DNA from: Pseudomonadales bacterium
GTDB lineage: Bacteria; Pseudomonadota; Gammaproteobacteria; Pseudomonadales; Moraxellaceae
Reading direction: 5' to 3'
Length of the DNA stretch: 23,876 nt
Assembly: GCA_013043915.1 (NCBI GenBank)
Contig: JABEVH010000086.1
Span: 1-23,876 of the forward strand
Under the pieces are notes generated by a model. The model did no database searches. It saw only the letters and a list, made by a program, of their open reading frames with translations, and had not been told where the DNA came from. The translations under genes and the position numbers were made by a program. This document shows positions 8,706 to 15,478 of the stretch, piece by piece; position 1 is the first letter of the stretch, and each line of letters starts with the position of its first letter.

Positions 8706-9811
8706 AAAACCCTGCCTGAGACGACGCGAACCTTCATGCCTGGGCGTAGCTTGTCGGTGCCTTCGACCACCAACGCCTCGCCTCCCGACAGGCCAGAGCG
8801 TATCAGCACATGTGTCCCATCATCTGCCTGTACCTGAACAACCCTCTCCTCAATTTTACCCTGGACCACCAGATCGACAACATTTTCATGATCATGCAAA
8901 AGTACGGCCTGACGAGGCAGTACCAGTCCTTCATGGGTTTTATGCAGCAACAAGCGCACATTGACGAACTCATTGGGGAATAATGTACCCAGGTGGTTGT
9001 CAAACTCGGCGCGAAGTTTCAGGGTATCGGTCGTGATGTCGATCTGATTATCATGGCTGATCACATGTCCTGTCGTAATCTGATGCTTAAGGTCACGATC
9101 CCAAAGTTCCACATCCGGACGATTGCCTGCTGCTTGCAAAGCTGGCAGAACCTCTTGGGGCACGCTAAAGAAAACATCCATGGGGTCCATCTGGGTGACG
9201 CTGACCACGCCATTAACGTCGGCAACATGCACGATATTTCCCGGATCAACCTGACGTATACCTACCCGCCCATTCACCGGGGAACGCAGTTCAGTATAGG
9301 ATAACTGCAGCTTGGCATTGTCCAGAGCCGCTTGATCTGCGGCGACCTGGGCCTGATCTTGCCTGACCAGGGAATCCTGTGTCACTTCAATCTGCTGGCT
9401 GACCGATCGCTGCGCCAGCAGGGTACGGTAGCGCTCGGCATCCACCTGGGCATTGATCAGCAACTGTTGGTCTCGCAACAACTGCGCTTGCGCCTGTTCA
9501 ACCGCGATACGGTAGGGTCGAGGATCAATCTCGGCGAGCAATTGCCCCACCTTAACCATTTGGCCTTCACGAAAATTGATATGCAACAAGGGCTGACCAT
9601 CGAGCTGCGTACGTATCACCACCGTACGAACAGGCGTCACCGTACCAATTTCATCGACACTTTCTACAAAATCTGATCGAACAACCGTCTGCACATGCAC
9701 ATTTGGCACTTTGTCTTTTCGGGCCAAGGCTGGGGCCCCATGTAAATGATGCCAAATCACCGCCAACAACATAATCACCAATACGGCTATGGATAGTCTC
9801 CAAAATTTCAA
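8702..9811 (-). CDS. RND efflux periplasmic adaptor (MuxA/MdtA-like, HlyD family)
   Basis: A 369-residue membrane-fusion protein linking the inner-membrane permeases to the outer-membrane channel. It begins with a single hydrophobic anchor (LSIAVLVIMLLAVIW), then the split lipoyl domain (VVIRTQLDGQPL and, after the hairpin, LRSPVNGRVGIRQVDPGN), a helical hairpin rich in Gln/Ala, and beta-barrel and membrane-proximal domains. Start choice: an in-frame TTG at 9844 exists, but TTG at 9811 is preceded by AGGAGGT at ideal distance, so 9811 is chosen. That Shine-Dalgarno lies inside the final Gly-Gly codons of tsaD, and the TTG overlaps the tsaD stop (TTGA). Translation therefore looks coupled to tsaD. 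The TTG start may hold expression down. No regulator gene is adjacent. Confidence 0.92.
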   Translation of the reverse strand: MKFWRLSIAVLVIMLLAVIWHHLHGAPALARKDKVPNVHVQTVVRSDFVESVDEIGTVTPVRTVVIRTQLDGQPLLHINFREGQMVKVGQLLAEIDPRPYRIAVEQAQAQLLRDQQLLINAQVDAERYRTLLAQRSVSQQIEVTQDSLVRQDQAQVAADQAALDNAKLQLSYTELRSPVNGRVGIRQVDPGNIVHVADVNGVVSVTQMDPMDVFFSVPQEVLPALQAAGNRPDVELWDRDLKHQITTGHVISHDNQIDITTDTLKLRAEFDNHLGTLFPNEFVNVRLLLHKTHEGLVLPRQAVLLHDHENVVDLVVQGKIEERVVQVQADDGTHVLIRSGLSGGEALVVEGTDKLRPGMKVRVVSGRVL

Positions 9812-10812
9812 ACCACACCTCCTCTCAGCGCTGTAAGCGGCCAACGTGGAAAAAGTTCAAGGGCTAACCCATGATGTTCGCCACGCAATAACCGCTGGCA
9901 CCCGGCATAAGCGATCATGGCACCGTTGTCCGTACAAAGTTCCACCGGCGCATACCAAACTTCGGTCCCTGCCATTTCTCCTAAGGATGCACGCAACTTC
10001 AGATTGGCTGACACCCCTCCAGCCACCACCAACCGCCGTAATCCGGTCATTAATACCGCACGCCCGCATTTAGCCACCAGAACATCTACCGCAGCTCGTT
10101 CAAAAGCAGCACAGATATCCGCTGCCTTATCAGGATAATCCTGCGTCTGGGTGATGGCGATGCGAACCGCCGTCTTCAGCCCGGAGAAGCTAAAATCCAG
10201 ACCGGGCCTATCCAGCATAGGTTGCGGAAAATCAAAACGTTCAGGATTGCCTTGCAGAGCGCATCGCGCCACGGCAGGGCCGCCTGGATAATCCAGTCCC
10301 AGCATTTTAGCCACTTTATCAAAGGCCTCACCCACGGCATCATCCACAGATTCACCGAGCAGGGTATACTGCCCCAGGGCATCAACACGCAGCAATTGCG
10401 TGTGTCCACCCGACACCAGCAATGCCAAAAAGGGAAATTGCGGAGCTTGTGCTGACATCAAGGGAGCCAGTAAATGTCCCTCCATGTGATGTACCCCGAG
10501 CGCAGGCACCCCCCAGGCCATCGCCAGAGCTCGACCTGTCATGGCACCCACCATCAAGGCTCCCGCTAAACCCGGTCCACAGGTATAGGCAACAGCATCG
10601 GCTTTATCAACGCTGCAAGCATGCATAAGTTGACGTACAAGAGGAACTAATTTTCTGACATGATCACGCGAGGCCAGCTCAGGCACCACGCCGCCATAAT
10701 CGGCATGCAAGGCAATCTGGGAATAGAGCTCCTGGCCCAGCAAGCCATGCTCACTGTCATATAAAGCCACGCCTGTTTCATCACAAGACGTTTCTATACC
10801 CAATACCAGCAC
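9808..10812 (-). CDS. tsaD: tRNA threonylcarbamoyladenosine transferase subunit TsaD
   Basis: A 334-residue cytoplasmic ASKHA-fold enzyme that, with TsaB and TsaE, transfers threonylcarbamoyl from TC-AMP to A37 of tRNAs reading ANN codons. The N-terminus VLGIETSCDETG, the GGVVPELASRDHV stretch, the metal-binding HHMEGH motif (His109 and His113) and LLVSGGHTQL are all present and intact. Start choice: GTG at 10812 follows GAGG at 6 nt and gives the family-typical N-terminus; the upstream GTG at 10827 would add five residues. It is divergent from rpsU, a widely conserved arrangement. Unusually, it is followed directly by an efflux operon with overlapping stop/start codons. The tRNA-Thr(UGU) gene in this window is a predicted substrate. 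Confidence 0.97.
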   Translation of the reverse strand: MLVLGIETSCDETGVALYDSEHGLLGQELYSQIALHADYGGVVPELASRDHVRKLVPLVRQLMHACSVDKADAVAYTCGPGLAGALMVGAMTGRALAMAWGVPALGVHHMEGHLLAPLMSAQAPQFPFLALLVSGGHTQLLRVDALGQYTLLGESVDDAVGEAFDKVAKMLGLDYPGGPAVARCALQGNPERFDFPQPMLDRPGLDFSFSGLKTAVRIAITQTQDYPDKAADICAAFERAAVDVLVAKCGRAVLMTGLRRLVVAGGVSANLKLRASLGEMAGTEVWYAPVELCTDNGAMIAYAGCQRLLRGEHHGLALELFPRWPLTALRGGVV

Positions 10813-10903
10813 ATACCACCTCGCCACTTATGGTCGGCGGCCATGCTATCTTACTCTGTAAACTGCGGCTAGCGCGTCCCTGTATCTTGCTCGACAAAAA
10901 CAC

Positions 10904-10930
10904 TTGCATTGATCGCTCTAGCGCTATAAC
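10904..10930 (+). promoter_or_regulatory. Candidate promoter of rpsU
   Basis: TTGCAT (10904-10909) and TATAAC (10925-10930, 5/6 match) with a short 15-nt spacer lie about 65 nt before the rpsU start, between divergent tsaD and rpsU. The -10 box is good; the -35 and spacing are weak. I could not identify a matching promoter for tsaD in this 180-nt gap. Confidence 0.35.
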
Positions 10931-10995
10931 ATGTTGGCCCCTTGGACTGTATCATAATGCAGTTCTTTTGTTATCAGATTGAACAGGTACCCAGT

Positions 10996-11211
10996 ATGCC
11001 CGCTGTCAAGGTAAAGGAAGGCGAACCGTTTGATGTAGCATTGCGCCGTTTCAAGCGCTCCTGTGAAAAAGCTGGTGTTTTGGCTGAAGTTCGCAAGCGC
11101 GAGTTTTATGAAAAACCCACGCAAGAACGTAAGCGCAAGCAAGCGGCTGCCGTCAAGCGTCACGCCAAGAAAGTCGCGCGTGAAGCTGTACGCACACAGC
11201 GCCTCTATTAA
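10996..11211 (+). CDS. rpsU: 30S ribosomal protein S21
   Basis: A 71-residue, very basic protein of the small ribosomal subunit, important for mRNA engagement with the 16S 3' end. It starts MPAVKVKEGEPFDVALRRFK and contains the family core KRSCEKAGVL and the Arg/Lys-rich C-terminal helix, with the normal length. The ATG at 10996 follows AGGT at 7 nt, and upstream in-frame TTG extension would break the conserved N-terminus. The stop codon TAA shares its last A with the ATG of the next gene (TAATG). It is the first gene of the rpsU-yqeY-dnaG-rpoD block. Confidence 0.98.
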   Translation: MPAVKVKEGEPFDVALRRFKRSCEKAGVLAEVRKREFYEKPTQERKRKQAAAVKRHAKKVAREAVRTQRLY

Positions 11212-11672
11212 TGACTGACCTAGCCGTGTCTACCCTCAAAGCCAGCGTCAACGATGCGTTGAAACTGGCCATGAAGGCGCATGACAAACTCAAGACCGAT
11301 ACTCTGCGCATGCTGAATGCAGCTTTCAAGCAGATTGAGGTTGATGAACGGATCGTCTTGGATAATGCCCGTTGCTTGGCCATACTTGAGAAACAGATCA
11401 AGCAACGGCGTGAGTCCTTGGCTGCCTATGAGCAGGCTGGCCGCACTGACTTAGCCGATCGAGAGCAACAGGAACTAGCCATTTTATCTGCTTTCCTGCC
11501 TGAGCCCCTGGCTGAAGAAGAGCTTTCCCGTCTTATAGAAACAGCGATTGCTGAGACCGGAGCCACTTCAGCACGCGACATGGGACGCGTCATGAATATA
11601 CTGCGCCCCCTGTTGACTGGGCGAGCTGATATGAGCAGCGTTTCCGCCAAGGTTAAGGCCAGACTGGGTTAA
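11211..11672 (+). CDS. yqeY: GatB/YqeY domain protein
   Basis: A 153-residue soluble all-helical protein of the YqeY family, related to the tail domain of the GatB amidotransferase subunit. Typical signatures are LRMLNAAFKQIEVDERI near the N-terminus, the middle helix with KQIKQRRESLAAYEQAGRTDL, the EQQELAILSAFLPEPL segment, and a C-terminal MGRVMNILRPLLTGRADMS followed by KVKARLG. Domain content suggests tRNA or amidotransferase interaction, but the exact role of free-standing YqeY is not established. Its ATG overlaps the rpsU stop by one base and there is no independent Shine-Dalgarno, so translation is probably coupled. In E. coli this gene is missing between rpsU and dnaG; its presence here resembles many other beta/gammaproteobacteria. 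Confidence 0.93.
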   Translation: MTDLAVSTLKASVNDALKLAMKAHDKLKTDTLRMLNAAFKQIEVDERIVLDNARCLAILEKQIKQRRESLAAYEQAGRTDLADREQQELAILSAFLPEPLAEEELSRLIETAIAETGATSARDMGRVMNILRPLLTGRADMSSVSAKVKARLG

Positions 11673-11681
11673 TCGCCTCAC

Positions 11682-13448
11682 ATGACCGGTCGTATCGCCC
11701 AGAGCTTCATCGACCGGGTACTTGATCGCACTGACATCGTTGACCTGATTGACCGTCGGGTTAAACTTAAACGCTCGGGCAAAAATTACGCTGCCTGTTG
11801 TCCTTTTCATCAAGAAAAAACACCCTCGTTCACGGTAAGCCGTGAAAAACAATTCTATTACTGCTTTGGTTGCGGCGCCTCCGGCAATGCTCTTAGTTTT
11901 TTGATGGACTATGAGCATCAAGGTTTTATCGATGCGCTTAAGCATCTGGCCTCTCCCCTGGGGTTGGATTTACCCGATAGCCAAGATGCTCCAACAGCTC
12001 GCGATGATCACGCCCCTCTCTTTGCCGCCCTGGAATGTGCCATCCGCTCTTTTATTAATCAGTTACGGCACCATCCACAAAAGCAACGCGCCGTGACCTA
12101 CCTGAAGCAACGCGGCATTACGGGGGATATAGCTCGTGAATTCTCATTAGGTTATGCCCCTCCTGGCTGGGATCATCTGTCAAAGCAACCGCTTACTCCT
12201 GAGCTCAGACAAGGCTTACTGACTACCGGCCTGCTTATCGAGCGCAAGGACTCAGGACAAGCCTGTTACGATGCCATGCGTGATCGTATTATTTTTCCTA
12301 TTCGCGACTTTCGCGGACGCATCATTGGTTTGGGTGGCCGTGTACTCAATGACGACAAACCCAAATACTTAAACTCACCTGAATCCGGGGTATTTCACAA
12401 AGGTCGCGAACTTTACGGCCTGTATGAAGCCAAACAGGCTGGCAAAATCAAACAACTTCTGGTGGTAGAAGGCTATATGGATGTCATCGCTTTAGCGCAG
12501 CACGGCCTGCGCTTTGCGGTAGCCACCCTGGGAACAGCCACCAGCACGACACATATCGAACGCATGTTCAGACTGGTCGATCACATCATTTTTTGTTTTG
12601 ATGGTGATGATGCGGGCCGAGGCGCCGCCTGGAAGGCAGTTAACGCCTGTTTACCCGTTATCACGGACGGCAAACGGCTAGGATTCATGTTTTTACCTGA
12701 GGGTGAGGACCCTGATAGCCTGGTTCGCCGCGAAGGAGCTGCCGCCTTTGCTGAACGTATACAGCAAGCGGAAGGATTGGCTGATTTCATGTTCCGCCAC
12801 CAAAGTTCTGATTTGAACCTGAACTCCCTGGAAGACAAAGCTGTACTGGCTCAGCGCCTACGGCCCCTGATGGAACAAATCACAGCCGGCCTCTATCAGG
12901 ACATGCTGCGTCAGCGCCTAAGCAACATCACAGGCATCCCTGAGACACCAGCAACCCCTGTGGCGCAACATACCCCACCCGTTCAACCAACGGTAACACG
13001 TCGCCCGTTACGCCAGCAAAACAGGCCATCGACCTCATTATGTGACAAGGCCTTACGATTATTGTTACAAAACACTCGGCTGGCCAGCGAGTTACAACTC
13101 CCCGACCTCAATGACTTACCCCTTGAACATGTAGATCTTCTGCAAGCAGTCCTTGATCTTATCGCTCAGCACCCCCACATCAGCACAGCAGGCATGCTGG
13201 GCTTTTGGCATGGAACCGATATAGGTGCTGATTTAGCCATTTTGGCAGCTTCGGAGTTTTTATTGCCTGCACATGACAGCCACCAGGAAATTGCTGACAT
13301 CAGCAACCGATTTCATGTTGTTTATCTGGAGCATCGTATTGACCTTCTGACGACTGAACTGACGCAAAATCCCAGCATGCAAATACTGAGTGAGCAAGTC
13401 ATTCTGCGGCAGGAGCTGGAAAACAGACGCCGCCAGGGCCACCACTGA
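11682..13448 (+). CDS. dnaG: DNA primase DnaG
   Basis: A 588-residue primase that makes RNA primers at the replication fork. The N-terminal CHC2 zinc-binding domain has Cys40, His43, Cys61 and Cys64 in the expected C-x2-H-x17-C-x2-C spacing. The catalytic core includes the Toprim domain with Glu263 in VVEGYMDV and Asp307, Asp309 and Asp310 in FDGDDAGRGAAWKA. A Pro/Gln-rich linker (about 425-450) leads to the C-terminal DnaB-helicase-interacting domain. Length is close to E. coli DnaG (581). It begins 9 nt after the yqeY stop with no clear Shine-Dalgarno, which may keep primase levels low. No frameshift or missing catalytic residue was seen. Confidence 0.98.
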   Translation: MTGRIAQSFIDRVLDRTDIVDLIDRRVKLKRSGKNYAACCPFHQEKTPSFTVSREKQFYYCFGCGASGNALSFLMDYEHQGFIDALKHLASPLGLDLPDSQDAPTARDDHAPLFAALECAIRSFINQLRHHPQKQRAVTYLKQRGITGDIAREFSLGYAPPGWDHLSKQPLTPELRQGLLTTGLLIERKDSGQACYDAMRDRIIFPIRDFRGRIIGLGGRVLNDDKPKYLNSPESGVFHKGRELYGLYEAKQAGKIKQLLVVEGYMDVIALAQHGLRFAVATLGTATSTTHIERMFRLVDHIIFCFDGDDAGRGAAWKAVNACLPVITDGKRLGFMFLPEGEDPDSLVRREGAAAFAERIQQAEGLADFMFRHQSSDLNLNSLEDKAVLAQRLRPLMEQITAGLYQDMLRQRLSNITGIPETPATPVAQHTPPVQPTVTRRPLRQQNRPSTSLCDKALRLLLQNTRLASELQLPDLNDLPLEHVDLLQAVLDLIAQHPHISTAGMLGFWHGTDIGADLAILAASEFLLPAHDSHQEIADISNRFHVVYLEHRIDLLTTELTQNPSMQILSEQVILRQELENRRRQGHH

Positions 13449-13457
13449 GCGTTACAG

Positions 13458-13486
13458 TGGAAAAAAATGGCACGGATCGTTATAAT
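13458..13486 (+). promoter_or_regulatory. Candidate internal promoter for rpoD
   Basis: A perfect TATAAT (13481-13486) sits 17 nt after TGGAAA (13458-13463, 4/6 match to TTGACA), in the 79-nt gap between dnaG and rpoD. The expected start near 13493 gives a leader of about 35 nt. This would let sigma-70 be made independently of dnaG. Confidence 0.6.
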
Positions 13487-13527
13487 TGAACGTTAACCTT
13501 GCGCCTCAACCTTGGATTTTTTCGCCG

Positions 13528-15414
13528 ATGAGCACACCCCAGGACAAACACAAGCAGACATCCCAATTACAGGAACTGATCGCACGCGGCAAGGAGCAGG
13601 GCTACCTGACCTATGCTGAGATCAATGACCACTTACCCGAGTCTGTTGTAGATACTGACCAGATCGATGACATCATACAGATGCTCAGAGACCTGGGGAT
13701 TCCAGTTCATGAACGCGCACCTAGTCCAGATGACATTCTCAATGACGATGCCCCTGAAGCCATAGACGACGAAGTGGCCGCTGAAGAAGCTGCTGCTGTG
13801 TTGGCTGCCGTGGAAAACGAACCGCATCGAACTACCGATCCTGTGCGTATGTATATGCGCGAAATGGGCACCGTAGAGCTGCTGAATCATGACGGTGAAA
13901 TCGCTATCGCCAAGCGGATTGAAGAAGGCATTCGTGAAGAACTGCATGCCATAGCCTATTGGCCTGGAGCTGTTGATCTGGTCATCAGCGAGTATGACTG
14001 CAGCTTGCAGGGCGAAAAACGCCTCACTGATGTCATTACAGGCTATCTGGACCCCAATGATGATGGCAAAGCCGCTGTGCCTGATCCTGTTGAAGTCGCC
14101 CTAGCTCTTAATGCCGCCAAACTCAAAGCGAGTGCCGCTGAGGAGCTTGATGAGGAGGAGGAGAGTACCGAGGACACTGAAGAGGAAGAAAATGACTCTT
14201 CTCTGGATCCTGAACTAGCCAGCGAACGCTTTGAAGCCTTGCGCAAGCAATTGCAGAAAACTCAAACCTCCCTGAAAAAAGGTGGGCGCGAGTCCAAAGC
14301 TGGCCTAAAAAATCTGGAAGACCTTGCCCAGCAATTCATGATACTCAAGCTGACACCACGTATTTTTGATGGCTTGGTGCAGCAAGTTCGTGACGTGCTC
14401 ACCGAGGTCAGATTACAGGAAAAGACCATCATGCACATTTGCATCAAGCGAGTGCGCATGGACCGCAAACTGTTTATTGAAATCTTCCCCGGCCATGAAA
14501 CCGATTTGGAATGGTTCAAGCACCAGGCAGCAAGCGGAAAACCCTGGGCTGATACCCTGCTGCAATACGGCGATGAGATACTGCGGGCACAAAGGCGCTT
14601 GTTTGAACTTGAAGGCGAGCTGGGCATGACCATCGCCGAAATCAAGAGCATTAACAAACGCCTTTCCCTGGGCGAAGCTAAAGCGCGCAAAGCCAAGAAG
14701 GAAATGGTCGAAGCCAATTTGCGCCTGGTGATCTCTATCGCAAAAAAATACACCAACCGTGGTCTGCAATTTCTTGATCTGATTCAGGAAGGCAACATAG
14801 GCCTGATGAAAGCCGTGGACAAGTTTGAGTTCCGTCGCGGCTTTAAATTCTCAACCTATGCTACCTGGTGGATACGGCAAGCCATTACCCGTTCCATTGC
14901 TGATCAGGCACGCACCATCCGTATCCCTGTTCATATGATTGAAACCATCAATAAACTCAACCGTGTCTCACGCCAGATGCTGCAGGAGATGGGAAGAGAG
15001 CCTACACCTGAAGAACTAGGCAAGCGCATGGACATGCCCGAAGATAAGGTCAGGCGTGTCCTCAAAATATCCAAGGAACCCATCTCGATGGAAACCCCCA
15101 TCGGTGATGATGAAGACTCTCATCTGGGGGACTTTATTGAGGATACCTCCATGATCTCCCCGGTGGACTCGGCAACAGCAGAAGGCTTGCGGGAAGCTAC
15201 CCGTGAAGTTCTGGCTAATTTGACGCAACGGGAGGCAAAAGTACTGCGCATGCGTTTTGGCATCGAAATGAATACTGATCATACCCTTGAAGAAGTGGGC
15301 AAGCAGTTCGATGTAACACGCGAGCGTATTCGTCAGATTGAAGCTAAGGCGCTACGAAAATTACGCCACCCATCTCGATCTGAACATTTGCGTTCATTCC
15401 TCGATAACGAGTAG
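13528..15414 (+). CDS. rpoD: RNA polymerase primary sigma factor RpoD (sigma-70)
   Basis: A 628-residue housekeeping sigma factor that directs RNA polymerase to -10/-35 promoters. Region 1.1 (about 10-65), region 1.2 with DPVRMYMREMGTVELL, a long non-conserved insert, region 2 with NLRLVISIAKKYTNRGLQFLDLIQ and FSTYATWWIRQAITRSIADQ (from Phe441), region 3, and region 4.2 with VTRERIRQIEAKALRKLRHP (from Val596) are all present. The insert has a very acidic run (14 of 19 residues at 205-223 are Asp/Glu), a known trait of the group-1 sigma insert. Start: ATG 13528. An in-frame TTG at 13486 is the last base of the -10 box, so transcripts from that promoter would not contain it. The leader lacks a good Shine-Dalgarno. 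Confidence 0.98.
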   Translation: MSTPQDKHKQTSQLQELIARGKEQGYLTYAEINDHLPESVVDTDQIDDIIQMLRDLGIPVHERAPSPDDILNDDAPEAIDDEVAAEEAAAVLAAVENEPHRTTDPVRMYMREMGTVELLNHDGEIAIAKRIEEGIREELHAIAYWPGAVDLVISEYDCSLQGEKRLTDVITGYLDPNDDGKAAVPDPVEVALALNAAKLKASAAEELDEEEESTEDTEEEENDSSLDPELASERFEALRKQLQKTQTSLKKGGRESKAGLKNLEDLAQQFMILKLTPRIFDGLVQQVRDVLTEVRLQEKTIMHICIKRVRMDRKLFIEIFPGHETDLEWFKHQAASGKPWADTLLQYGDEILRAQRRLFELEGELGMTIAEIKSINKRLSLGEAKARKAKKEMVEANLRLVISIAKKYTNRGLQFLDLIQEGNIGLMKAVDKFEFRRGFKFSTYATWWIRQAITRSIADQARTIRIPVHMIETINKLNRVSRQMLQEMGREPTPEELGKRMDMPEDKVRRVLKISKEPISMETPIGDDEDSHLGDFIEDTSMISPVDSATAEGLREATREVLANLTQREAKVLRMRFGIEMNTDHTLEEVGKQFDVTRERIRQIEAKALRKLRHPSRSEHLRSFLDNE

Positions 15415-15429
15415 TTGGATTAAATGCCT

Positions 15430-15458
15430 CCCCTCTGCCGTATCTTGCGACAGAGGGG
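15430..15458. terminator. Hairpin between convergent rpoD and the orphan gene
   Basis: CCCCTCTG (15430-15437) pairs perfectly with CAGAGGGG (15451-15458), with two further inner C-G pairs possible. It starts 16 nt after the rpoD stop and lies 21 nt beyond the stop of the minus-strand gene, so it can serve both. Neither side has a long U-run (TGCTTGTG on plus, AGGCATTTAAT on minus). Confidence 0.6.
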
Positions 15459-15478
15459 TGCTTGTGTGGGTGGGAGCC

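Noticed and set aside
14140..14196. Acidic low-complexity run in rpoD as a possible insertion or repeat expansion
   Set aside because: A highly acidic stretch in the non-conserved insert between regions 1.2 and 2 is a normal trait of proteobacterial primary sigma factors.
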